A program made the translations under genes and the position numbers. 64,000 nucleotides of DNA from the NCBI GenBank assembly GCA_012034655.1, contig JAAUOZ010000002.1, positions 1-64,000 of the forward strand, given 5' to 3'. Within the stretch, counting starts at the first letter, position 1, and each line of letters starts with the position of its first letter. Origin of the DNA: Leptolyngbyaceae cyanobacterium CSU_1_3. GTDB taxonomy: Bacteria > Cyanobacteriota > Cyanobacteriia > Leptolyngbyales > Leptolyngbyaceae. The notes below the pieces were generated by a model that was not told the origin of the DNA, searched no databases, and saw only the letters and a program-made list of their open reading frames with translations. Of the stretch, positions 19,384 to 26,782 are shown in pieces.

Positions 19384-19833
19384 ATGTCGGATCAGGTAGT
19401 TCAGTGGTTGAATGAAATCAAAGATCTCAAGCAGCAGTTGCAGACAGCACAGGCAGCGCAGAACGCAGCCGACGCAAGTGCAGACAACTGGCGAAAGCGT
19501 TACGAAACCGAAGCGCAGCAGCGTCGAACCGAAGTGATGTTGACTCGCCAAACGATCGACACCCTGAAGTTAGAGATCTCTCAACTCAAAAATCAGCCCC
19601 AACCCTCCGCCGATGTGCCCATCCTCCAGTCAGGCATCGAGCGCGCGATCGAGACCCTAGAAACCGTCGCCGACCTGAAACTCAAACTATTAGAAGTTTG
19701 GACAGAACGCGATCGTCTGGCTCAAGAGCTAAAGATTGAGCAAGCCAACCACGTTCAAACCCGCAAGAACCTGACGACTGCCCTAGGCGACACAATAGAT
19801 ATGTTGACGAAGCAGCAAAAGTCCGAATCGTAG
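19384..19833 (+). CDS. Coiled-coil hypothetical protein
   Basis: A 149-aa soluble, almost wholly helical protein. It opens with MSDQVVQWLNEIKDLKQQL and holds heptad-like stretches at about 5-72 and 85-140, with a short Pro break (KNQPQPSADVP) between them. The charge pattern and Gln content suggest a coiled-coil scaffold. It lies 86 bases after the cytochrome c6 gene on the same strand, probably with its own promoter. Function unknown; it seems to be a cyanobacteria-specific small protein. Confidence 0.7.
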   Translation: MSDQVVQWLNEIKDLKQQLQTAQAAQNAADASADNWRKRYETEAQQRRTEVMLTRQTIDTLKLEISQLKNQPQPSADVPILQSGIERAIETLETVADLKLKLLEVWTERDRLAQELKIEQANHVQTRKNLTTALGDTIDMLTKQQKSES

Positions 19834-19940
19834 TTTCTGAGGAATAAGGGGTAGAAAGGAACGGGTCGAGATTTCTGCGCTGCCTACGGCTAGTAAAAAC
19901 GGCTGACAGATTACCGAATTGCTACGATCGTATCCTCTCC

Positions 19941-21023
19941 CTATCCTTCTTCGTCCTGAAACACCTCACTCGAAAACATCTCCGTCAGCGTTCGTAGATA
20001 GGGAATCAAAATCGTCATACTATCGGCAGGCAGTTGCCCATACATCTCCCAGCCTATCACCTGCAACATGTCTTGCACCATCTGCCACTTCACGTTTAGA
20101 CGGGGGTAGAGCATAATGCACAGAGGAAACAACTGCCGCTGCACCGCCAACACATCACCCTCTAAGACACACAAACACAGATAGACTAAAAACATTTCAA
20201 CATCGCGAATGCTGGAAGTACGAACAGCAGAGGAGTTGAGACTTCCACTCAAAGTTTGATAGCCAGGATTGAGCCGCCGAATCTGATCGCAAACCCGATG
20301 AGCAATTCGACTGCTGATAGGCAATAAGTTTTGTACCGCTAACAGGGCAGGAGAATCAGCCTCATGCCTAGCCGCCGCCTGGTAGGCATCGCGCAACGGC
20401 ATGTACATGTGATCGTCCATGACCTTGAGGTAGGGGGCAAACAGCGATCGTTCGGCTGGTTCTAGTTGCCCCAGGAGAATTTTGCCTGTGTGGTGAAACT
20501 GCATACTCACAAAGCCGATCACCCGTGGATCTTCTGCCGTATATTTTTGGCGCAGTTGCCCACAATCGTCTCCGACAATGACCGCTAGACGCGGGGCGGT
20601 GAGGCGATTGCTGTAGGCGGTCAGTGCTTTCTCGAACAACTGATGGGAGTCTGCTGCAATCTTCCAGGGGTCGAGCAAACTAGGGTCAATGCTGTGCCTC
20701 AGCATTTCTTCGGATAGGAGATTTTCAGTCATTGACCAAGCTTGAGCGGTCGAGAGCTTCAGATTTTGCATCAGCTTCTCAGTGGTGTATTGCCGCCCCT
20801 CTGGGGCTTCATAATCTGAGAGGCGATCGAGCTTCTTGACCTGCGCTGCATCATAATCTGAAGTCACTGCAACAAAGTACTTCCGTGCCCAGATTGCTGG
20901 AAGCGAGTGCAGATTAGATTGAGGAACCTGGGGAGCTTTGAGCGGAGGATAGGGATTAGGTGACAAGTCAAGCGATCGGGAAATCGGTGAAACCTGAGTA
21001 TGAATGGATACGGGTTGTGTCAT
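19941..21023 (-). CDS. Conserved hypothetical protein, cyanobacterial
   Basis: A 360-aa soluble protein without signal or membrane segments. The N-terminal 45 residues are Pro/Ser-rich and probably disordered; the remainder is helical. Distinctive stretches are LPAIWARKYFVAVTSDYDAA, FVSMQFHHTGKILLGQLEP, DDHMYMPLRDAYQAAARHE and IRDVEMFLVYLCLCVLEGD. No catalytic signature is recognised. It is preceded by a long AT-rich, repeat-containing spacer, suggesting independent regulation. Confidence 0.7.
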   Translation of the reverse strand: MTQPVSIHTQVSPISRSLDLSPNPYPPLKAPQVPQSNLHSLPAIWARKYFVAVTSDYDAAQVKKLDRLSDYEAPEGRQYTTEKLMQNLKLSTAQAWSMTENLLSEEMLRHSIDPSLLDPWKIAADSHQLFEKALTAYSNRLTAPRLAVIVGDDCGQLRQKYTAEDPRVIGFVSMQFHHTGKILLGQLEPAERSLFAPYLKVMDDHMYMPLRDAYQAAARHEADSPALLAVQNLLPISSRIAHRVCDQIRRLNPGYQTLSGSLNSSAVRTSSIRDVEMFLVYLCLCVLEGDVLAVQRQLFPLCIMLYPRLNVKWQMVQDMLQVIGWEMYGQLPADSMTILIPYLRTLTEMFSSEVFQDEEG

Positions 21024-21704
21024 TTCGGCATTCCAAAATCATCAACGGAGAGACGATTTAACAGGGCATAGACGCGAAGATCAGCGCTAGATAACGCTTT
21101 AGGGGTCGCAAATTGGCAGCACAAAGGGAAATAAAATGGATAATGCTGCCTGTAAAAATACTGAAATGTATTTGACTAAGTAATTACTAGCATCAATATA
21201 TCGCACTGCCACACTCAAAACAACTACTTTGTGAAGTTAAAAACTTCTTTGTGGCAAGATATTTATAGAAACTTTACATAACCTGACAAATTGTAGAAGA
21301 ACAATACAAGTTATGAAGTAAGCAACATATTTTTAGAAGCGTAGCTAAAAGAACACATTATATTTACGGCGTTTTGTTAGAGGATTTTTCAACTTTTCGG
21401 AGGTCATGAAATTGCCAAAGGGTGGTAGCACTTTAGACTTTAGAGTTGTGACTTTAGAGTTGTGACTTTAGAGTTGTGATTTTAGAGCCTAGAGCGCGTC
21501 ATCAATTAAATCTGGATGCCTTGCGATACAAGGTTCTCAGGCTTAAAGTCTTGAGAGGAGAGGCGAAACCCATTACCCTTGTCTAGCAAAGCTTCTACAG
21601 CTAATTGATGACAGTCCCTAGATTGCAGCAGTGGACTCAAGTTGACGGGGTTGTGTTCGAGATCAAGTTAGGATGCGAGTAGCTGTAGAAATAAGCCAAC
21701 TGTG
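21024..21704. other. Long AT-rich spacer with tandem repeats
   Basis: About 680 bases with no supported gene. It contains the 14-base tandem repeat at 21436-21487. The rest is AT-rich and would include the promoter of the minus-strand 360-aa gene. It marks the left edge of the accessory region up to about 26.6 kb. Confidence 0.45.
21436..21487. repeat. Tandem repeat, 14-base unit GACTTTAGAGTTGT
   Basis: Three exact copies of GACTTTAGAGTTGT (21436-21477) are followed by a partial copy GATTTTAGAG. This is the kind of short tandem repeat found in spacers of filamentous cyanobacteria. Confidence 0.85.
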
Positions 21705-22454
21705 ATGAAGCCTGAAGTCTTCGCTGCCATCATTTCCGCGATCGTTGCTGCCATTAGTGTCGTTATCAGTGTTTACGGTCAGACTCGCATTGCCCAATTG
21801 ACTGACCGGCTGACGAAACAACGGGAAGCCGAATCGCGTGAAGCTCAAACGGCTGCTTTGATGTCTAAGTATCGCGATCCTCTACTGCGTTCAGCGATCG
21901 ATCTTCAGAGCCGCTTATACAACATTCATCAGAACAGGTTTTTAGAACGTTTCTATCGTCAATCCCCTTCTGCACAAAGTTATGCAGCCTACAACACGCT
22001 GTATGTTGTAGCGGAGTTTCTGGGCTGGGTAGAAATTCTGCGTCGAGAAATTCAGTTTTTGGACTTGGGTGATCTAGAACTTAATCGTCGCTTGAGTGAG
22101 CTTTTGGCCAGTATTAATCAAGCATTTGGACGCTACAAACCTGGAGACAATTTCCGACTTTTTAACGGTGAACAGCGCGCGATCGGGGAAATCATGACGA
22201 TTCCTCGTTCTAATAGCGAAGCGATCGGCTATGAATGCATCGGCTATGCCACGTTTGTTAAGAAGATGAACGATCCAGAGTTTGCAAGTTGGTTTGTCAA
22301 TCTAAAAGAGTCGATAGATGCGATCGCCAATTCACCAAACATCAAGATAGAGAGACTTGTATTAATTCACAGTCGGCTGATCGATCTCATTGATTTTCTT
22401 GACCCTCATTGCATCAGAGTACCCCCCAAACATAGAACCAGGATTGAACATTAA
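21705..22454 (+). CDS. Membrane-anchored hypothetical protein
   Basis: A 249-aa protein starting at the ATG at 21705 (a GTG directly precedes it). One N-terminal membrane helix (MKPEVFAAIISAIVAAISVV) leads into a basic/acidic coiled-coil stalk (QLTDRLTKQREAESREAQ). A helical domain follows, with KYRDPLLRSAIDLQSRLYNI and LYVVAEFLGWVEILRREIQF, ending in LIDLIDFLDPH. The same layout, an N-terminal anchor plus a soluble helical domain, occurs in scattered bacterial proteins of unknown role often found in accessory islands. No enzyme motif is seen. It precedes the motif-sharing pair at 22920-24350 on the same strand, but a 465-base gap argues against one transcript. Confidence 0.7.
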   Translation: MKPEVFAAIISAIVAAISVVISVYGQTRIAQLTDRLTKQREAESREAQTAALMSKYRDPLLRSAIDLQSRLYNIHQNRFLERFYRQSPSAQSYAAYNTLYVVAEFLGWVEILRREIQFLDLGDLELNRRLSELLASINQAFGRYKPGDNFRLFNGEQRAIGEIMTIPRSNSEAIGYECIGYATFVKKMNDPEFASWFVNLKESIDAIANSPNIKIERLVLIHSRLIDLIDFLDPHCIRVPPKHRTRIEH

Positions 22455-22919
22455 CAAGAAGGTTAGACTACCTGTGGATGTGGTGAGTGCTCGATCGCTC
22501 TCATGTCCAGTCCCCCCTTGTTCTCTTCACTCTGGTTTCTGGTCTTCCGCACCGCCTTATCTCTCGGTAAGAAGCCAACCTGCAAATGCAAGCGTAAGTA
22601 CGGCGAATTGACAGGATAAGTCGGTCAGGCTCAGCCATTTCTACAAAAGTGACAAATAAGCAAGTGTAATGTGACACATCTCACAATAGTGGACACCAGC
22701 ACATCGGTATAATTTTTCCGTCAGTTTTATCTGTCTACTACCTAAATTTCACATCTATTTCACATCTATATAGAGTATCCGTCGGCCTTGTCTCTGAAAT
22801 TGACTCTGCTAGGTGGAGGTTGACCCGACCGAACAAAATGCAGCATCGGGAAGTGCAACATGCCGAGATTCGAGATCGCACCGCATCAAAACCCAACTTA
22901 CTTAGGAGTTTTATTCAGT
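22455..22919. other. Spacer upstream of the motif-sharing gene pair
   Basis: Holds no clear gene. A TATAAT-like box (about 22709-22714) and the direct repeat TTTCACATCTA (about 22747-22768) lie upstream of the 22920 gene and could be promoter elements. Neither can be confirmed by inspection. Confidence 0.35.
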
Positions 22920-23393
22920 ATGGTAGATCCAGTGTCCGCTCTCACAATTATTTCTCTTGCTGTCACTCCATTTCTCAATACGGAAGCAGGCAAAGCAAGC
23001 GTTGGGAAAATAGCAGAGAAACTTACAGAGGGCACGCTTAAAAAAATGGGTGAACTCTGGGCACTGGTTCACAAGAAACTGTGCAGCAAAAAACTACCAG
23101 AAGTAGATATAGCAGTTAGGAAAGCCCAGCAAGGCGATCAATCTGCAATCAATAACGTGGCGAAATACCTGGAGCAAGTCATGGGGACGGATAATGACTT
23201 CGCTACTGAAGTTCAGAAGCTAACCCAGGAAATTCAGCAGGAGATTACAATTCAACAGGGCGCAGGTAGTAAGGTCTACAACGTCTTCGGCGGAAAGGTT
23301 GAAGAGAACACCTTCACCGAAAATAAAGCACCTATTATCAAAGACAATAATGGAACGATCACTATCAATTGGGGAATTCCACCATCTCACTAA
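22920..23393 (+). CDS. Helical effector-like protein with a C-terminal amyloid-type motif
   Basis: The start at 22920 (MVDPVSALTIISLAVTPFLN) gives 157 aa; the frame opens at 22860 but the internal ATG fits the hydrophobic N-terminus better. Residues 1-112 form an all-helical domain with a hydrophobic first helix, resembling small effector-associated domains of bacterial conflict systems. After a short linker (QQGAGSK), residues 120-147 carry YNVFGGKVEENTFTENK, then APIIKDNNGTI. This matches the N-terminal motif of the next protein at 17 of 28 positions. A C-terminal Asn/Gly-rich motif shared with a neighbouring gene product is the layout of effectors in homotypic amyloid signalling (BASS-type pairs). 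Function is inferred, not shown. Confidence 0.65.
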   Translation: MVDPVSALTIISLAVTPFLNTEAGKASVGKIAEKLTEGTLKKMGELWALVHKKLCSKKLPEVDIAVRKAQQGDQSAINNVAKYLEQVMGTDNDFATEVQKLTQEIQQEITIQQGAGSKVYNVFGGKVEENTFTENKAPIIKDNNGTITINWGIPPSH

Positions 23394-23573
23394 CAACTTT
23401 GACTGATTGAGAGTATCGAAAAGAATCCGTGACTTAGTGCCATTCTAAACAAAGCGCAGTGCAGCAAAGAGTTTTAAGATAGCAATGATAGAACATGATT
23501 CCATATCACATTTTGCCACATTCAGATTGAGGGACTCCTTTTTTGGTGGAGTGTTTCTGAAGATTTTCCAATC

Positions 23574-24350
23574 ATGAGGCTCTCTATGGAAGAAGAACAG
23601 AAGCCCCCGGAGACGTGGAATGTTTCGGGTGGTGAAACAGAGAAAAACAGTTTTGATGGAAATAATGCTCCGATTATTAAAGATAATTCTGGTTCAATCA
23701 TAAATAATACAACTAACACAATTAATAATTATAATTGCGCTAATCCGAACGCTTCCCCTGATAGTAATTTAGGTGAAGTTAAAGAGTTAGATATCAATGC
23801 TAATCCCTCTTATGAGAACAAATTTGATGATAGCGAGTCTATACAAATTGGAAAGAAGTTGAATGATCTTCTTACTCAAAAAAGAGATTTAGAGATAAAA
23901 CTTAAGCGCGTCGAGTCAGAAATTAATCGAATACAATCTGCTTTAAAGAGTGAAGTTGACCCAGGCTTGGCTCCCCTCTTACATTGGCTATCTGGCAGGA
24001 AGCACTTATCTAGAAAGTATGGCAACATAGCACTTAGGAGCTTTCAAAGTTTAAAACAAGAAGCCGAAGCAAAAGGGAATATAGATGACTTCTATTTCCA
24101 AATAGAAAGTTATTTGGAGTTAATTTACTTCTCTTTGTCAAGGAACAAAAAACTCTTTTTGCGAGAACCAGGAGTTCCTCCCACCTATGCAGATTTTAAC
24201 CTCTATGATCATGCATCCAAAAGCCTATATGAAGAGGCATTTAGAATTCTCAAGGAAAACATTCCTCAAGACAACGTTGAGCCATCGTTAAAAGTTAAGG
24301 TCGAACACCATTTCGACGAGCTGCTCAAAAGACTCCAAGCCTACTTCTAG
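23574..24350 (+). CDS. Motif-partner protein: N-terminal amyloid-type motif, coiled coil, helical C-domain
   Basis: A 258-aa protein; a second in-frame ATG at 23586 (MEEEQ) is an alternative start. Residues 15-42 read WNVSGGETEKNSFDGNN, then APIIKDNSGSI, nearly the same as the C-terminal motif of the upstream protein. An Asn-rich stretch (NNTTNTINNYN) follows, then a coiled coil at about 90-127 (KRDLEIKLKRVESEINRIQS). The helical C-terminal domain includes LHWLSGRKHLSRKYGNIALR and FQIESYLELIYFSLSRNKKL. It has no NB-ARC, TPR or protease signature that I can see, so it is not a classical NLR partner. Composition is AT-richer than housekeeping neighbours, suggesting transfer. Confidence 0.65.
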   Translation: MRLSMEEEQKPPETWNVSGGETEKNSFDGNNAPIIKDNSGSIINNTTNTINNYNCANPNASPDSNLGEVKELDINANPSYENKFDDSESIQIGKKLNDLLTQKRDLEIKLKRVESEINRIQSALKSEVDPGLAPLLHWLSGRKHLSRKYGNIALRSFQSLKQEAEAKGNIDDFYFQIESYLELIYFSLSRNKKLFLREPGVPPTYADFNLYDHASKSLYEEAFRILKENIPQDNVEPSLKVKVEHHFDELLKRLQAYF

Positions 24351-24382
24351 CTAGATATATTATGGCTACCCTTATTATTTAA

Positions 24383-24553
24383 CTATAGACTAAGCATTCT
24401 ATCAATCTCATCAATTCTGTCTAGGAGCTTCTGAACTTTTTGGACATTCTTAGTTAATTGTCTAAGCTCCCACTTTAAGCGGTGCTTTTCATTAATAAGG
24501 TCTGAAAACTCCTCATCGGTCATAGCAAATTTTAGGGATTCAGTACACTCCAT
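24383..24553 (-). CDS. Mini coiled-coil protein, tandem copy 1
   Basis: A 56-aa frame starting at 24553 (MECTESLKFAMTDEEFSDL), or 46 aa from the inner ATG at 24523. It reads DLINEKHRLKWELRQL, then NVQKVQKLLDRIDEIDRML. It is clearly paralogous to copy 2 (DLLNEKQRLEWELSQI), including the region between the two possible starts. The conserved pattern in spite of DNA divergence supports coding. Predicted as one long helix. It is too short for most gene callers. Confidence 0.5.
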   Translation of the reverse strand: MECTESLKFAMTDEEFSDLINEKHRLKWELRQLTKNVQKVQKLLDRIDEIDRMLSL

Positions 24554-24653
24554 ACTTGCCAGTTAATTTAGAAACATCCGGAGAAGAGAAAGTTTTTTAG
24601 AGTAAGTTTCAATTTGAGCCATTGAAATTAAGGTTTCATGAAGAAATACAAAT

Positions 24654-24842
24654 TTACCCTGGTTGTTTTGTGTCGTCCTGTGAGCTATTAGTTTGTTTGG
24701 GTGTCTCTTCATTTTGCTCTTTTACTTGCCGGGGTTTCTTTTTGATCTGGCTAAGCTCCCACTCTAAGCGCTGCTTCTCATTGAGAAGGTCTGAAAATTC
24801 CTGATCGCTCATAACAAGTTTCAAAAATTTAGTACATTTCAC
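24654..24842 (-). CDS. Mini coiled-coil protein, tandem copy 2
   Basis: A 62-aa frame starting at 24842 (MKCTKFLKLVMSDQEFSDL), or 52 aa from 24812. The helix DLLNEKQRLEWELSQIKKK is followed by a Gln/Glu/Thr-rich disordered tail. It is the closest relative of copy 1 and lies about 290 bases away in the same orientation, implying local duplication. Function unknown. The heptad-like pattern resembles the coiled coil of the 24350 gene product, which may be a partner (inference). Confidence 0.5.
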   Translation of the reverse strand: MKCTKFLKLVMSDQEFSDLLNEKQRLEWELSQIKKKPRQVKEQNEETPKQTNSSQDDTKQPG

Positions 24843-24943
24843 ACTTGCTAGTCGATTTAGAGATCTCCGGAGAAGAAAAATCTTTCTAAAATAACTTTCA
24901 AACTAAGCTGTTGAAGTTTAAGCTCTCGCAAAGAAGTACAGAT

Positions 24944-25099
24944 TTATCTTGCTTGATTTGTGTTGTTAGGTAAGAGATCGATTTGCTTTTCTGTTTCTCT
25001 AATTTGCTCTTTCAGTTGCTGTCCTTCCACAACCAGCTCTCTAAGTTTTTCGCAAAGCTCGTCTTTTGAAGTTGCTTGTGAGCTATTATTTTCTGACAT
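24944..25099 (-). CDS. Mini coiled-coil protein, tandem copy 3 (divergent)
   Basis: A 51-aa frame: MSENNSSQATSKDELCEKLR, then ELVVEGQQLKEQIRETEKQI and a short Asn-rich end. It shares the MS-x-x..EL..L-x-E-x-Q-x-L-x-x-x-I pattern and tail composition with copies 1 and 2 and continues their 300-base spacing. The DNA after it (GATTTATCTTGCTTGATTTGTGTTGT) resembles that after copy 2 (AATTTACCCTGGTTGTTTTGTGTCGT), supporting common origin. Confidence 0.45.
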   Translation of the reverse strand: MSENNSSQATSKDELCEKLRELVVEGQQLKEQIRETEKQIDLLPNNTNQAR

Positions 25100-25207
25100 A
25101 ATCTGAATCTTTGTAGTACATTTTTACTATACAAGCAATTCCCCTAGTTATCAGGATGTTTTCCAAGAAGAAACTGAGGTGGCATTGTGTCTGCAAGGCT
25201 TATTTCT

Positions 25208-25480
25208 TTAGTGCCAATCATTTTCTGGAATAGCTCGGAAAGACTCATAACGGGTCAAATTCGGGAAGGCTTGGCGCTGCCGATCAAGAAATGCAATCAG
25301 AAATTGCAGTAAGGATCTAGCATGTGTCTCGTTAAAAGCTGCTCTGTAGTAATTCATGTTCAGACATCTGGACTCATGCAAAACCTGCAAAAATTTGATG
25401 ATTTTTCCCCTGACCTCAATGCAAATCAAATAGCTGCCCAGCGTGAAGCGGTAGAAAATTTCGCTGGAGCCATTGGGCTA
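25208..25480 (-). pseudogene. Decayed RelE-like toxin fragment
   Basis: Reading from about 25480 the minus strand encodes SSEIFYRFTLGSYLICIEVR then GKIIKFLQVLHESR. This is nearly the same as the C-terminal part of the intact toxin-like protein at 26080 (SSEIFYRFTLDQYLICVEIT). Stop codons interrupt the frame just upstream, and the sequence after HESR is unrelated. It is therefore a broken paralogue of the 26080 toxin, probably left from duplication or recombination. Confidence 0.6.
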
Positions 25481-25632
25481 AGATTCTGATAAGTCTTACA
25501 ATTGACTCGTCCCCCTGAGCAGTCGATCGCCTTTTATGCGATCGCTAAATTGGAAGCAGCTATGGCAGAACCACAGGAAATTTTGCAAGAATTTGGGTGA
25601 AGAAATCATTTCGTAAGCGCGGGGCAGCAACG

Positions 25633-25899
25633 ATGGAGAGCATTAAGGTACGTCGGCACATTGGGCAAGATGGCATTCTTCATCTCGATATTCCCGTTGG
25701 CATTACAGAACGAGATGTGGAAGTGATGGTCATCTATCAGTCTGTTCCACCATCAACAACAGATGGGCGATTGGCTTCGTCAAGCTCCGAAGGATCGCTA
25801 GAACAGTTCTATGGCATCTGTGCAGATGATCCCATTATTCTGGATGATCAAGGAGTTTTAGAGTGCCTTGACGATGACCTTGCTGGAGCTTTTGACTAG
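25633..25899 (+). CDS. VapB-like antitoxin
   Basis: An 88-aa protein from the ATG at 25633. The N-terminus MESIKVRRHIGQDGILHLDI and PVGITERDVEVMVIYQSV is typical of the short antitoxins paired with PIN-domain toxins in cyanobacteria. The acidic C-terminus (LECLDDDLAGAFD) would wrap the toxin. The partner start lies 3 bases after the stop but encodes only a toxin stub, so this antitoxin appears orphaned. Confidence 0.6.
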   Translation: MESIKVRRHIGQDGILHLDIPVGITERDVEVMVIYQSVPPSTTDGRLASSSSEGSLEQFYGICADDPIILDDQGVLECLDDDLAGAFD

Positions 25900-25902
25900 A
25901 GA

Positions 25903-26034
25903 ATGCGTTATCTGTTGGACACCAATGTTTGTGTCATGTATTTGAATGGTCGTTCGATATTTGGTGCGCGATCGCTTGAGCAAACTTCCTCAAAACTCGA
26001 CTTTATCAGGGCAGATATTAACTGGACTTTCTAG
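25903..26034 (+). pseudogene. Truncated VapC-type PIN toxin
   Basis: The frame begins MRYLLDTNVCVMYLNGRS, the canonical N-terminus of VapC with the first catalytic Asp, three bases after the antitoxin stop. It stops after 43 aa. A one-base shift would give VRDRLSKLPQN, the expected next segment, but beyond that no PIN sequence follows, so most of the toxin including the other acidic residues is lost. Confidence 0.7.
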
Positions 26035-26079
26035 TGACTATCCTGTGCCAATGTCTAAGGTAGATATTCCAATGGGTCA

Positions 26080-26382
26080 CTAAACATCTGGCTTGGGCAA
26101 AATTCGTAAAAATTTGATGATTTGTCCCGTGATTTCAACGCAGATTAAATATTGATCTAACGTAAAGCGATAGAAGATTTCGCTGGAGCCGAGGGGCTGA
26201 AATTCGCATAGGTCTTGCAGTTGCCCCATCTGAAAAAAATCGCTAAACACAAACTTCTGAATGACTGGAAACACAGCCGTTTCTAGACTTTTGAGATCCA
26301 TTAAAAAAGTCCGATCGTAGCGGACTTCAAGCCGTGCCGGAAGCAACAACCCACCCATTGAGTTTGGCTTTGTCGTGTTCAT
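26080..26382 (-). CDS. RelE-like toxin
   Basis: A 100-aa protein. A basic N-terminus (LPARLEVRYDRTFLMDLKSL) is followed by helices and the strand-rich end SSEIFYRFTLDQYLICVEIT then GQIIKFLRIL. This is the pattern of cyanobacterial 'cytotoxic translational repressor' toxins related to RelE, which cleave or block mRNA at the ribosome. The start ATG overlaps the stop of the upstream antitoxin by four bases, so the pair is translationally coupled. A decayed second copy lies at 25208. Family identity is moderate. Confidence 0.6.
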   Translation of the reverse strand: MNTTKPNSMGGLLLPARLEVRYDRTFLMDLKSLETAVFPVIQKFVFSDFFQMGQLQDLCEFQPLGSSEIFYRFTLDQYLICVEITGQIIKFLRILPKPDV

Positions 26383-26597
26383 AGCGATCGAGGGGCGGGT
26401 TGAGCCAAAGGCAACAGACGCAAAGCTTCTTCGCGAGTCAGCGTGTCTCCAGGGTTGTGTCCCTTTTTCGACGCTTGGATAGCCTTCATCACGTAGAGGT
26501 CATAGAACAGCGTTTCTAGCTCAACCCAACTGTCTTCGAGTTCTTCGTCGGAGAGGCGATCGATTAAATGGTGAGCACGGCTGCGAAACAAATTCAT
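26379..26597 (-). CDS. Antitoxin of the RelE-like pair
   Basis: A 72-aa protein: MNLFRSRAHHLIDRLSDEEL, then EDSWVELETLFYDLYVMKAI and a tail with DTLTREEALRLLPLAQP. Length, acidic helices and position directly upstream with a four-base overlap to the toxin fit a type II antitoxin. It shows the 'LIDRLSDEEL.DSW..LE.LFYDLYVM.AI' pattern of small cyanobacterial proteins in such pairs. It likely autoregulates the operon. Confidence 0.6.
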   Translation of the reverse strand: MNLFRSRAHHLIDRLSDEELEDSWVELETLFYDLYVMKAIQASKKGHNPGDTLTREEALRLLPLAQPAPRSL

Positions 26598-26782
26598 AAT
26601 TAACTGCCAGAATTCAAGCTAGAACTGTACTTTGAGATGCATCAAGAGTGCCCAACTTGCAGGTTAACCTGGCCACCCTCGCCCATCGCGATCTTGGGCC
26701 ACTTGGTATGAATCGTTACGGTTCCTGTCCTCTGTTACGATACGATTTCAATACCGATTCTCCACCCCTACCCCTGCGCTCT

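Noticed and set aside
22920-24350. Reading the shared motif as a simple recent gene duplication
   Set aside because: Only the 28-residue motif is shared, at opposite ends of the two proteins; the remaining domains do not align.
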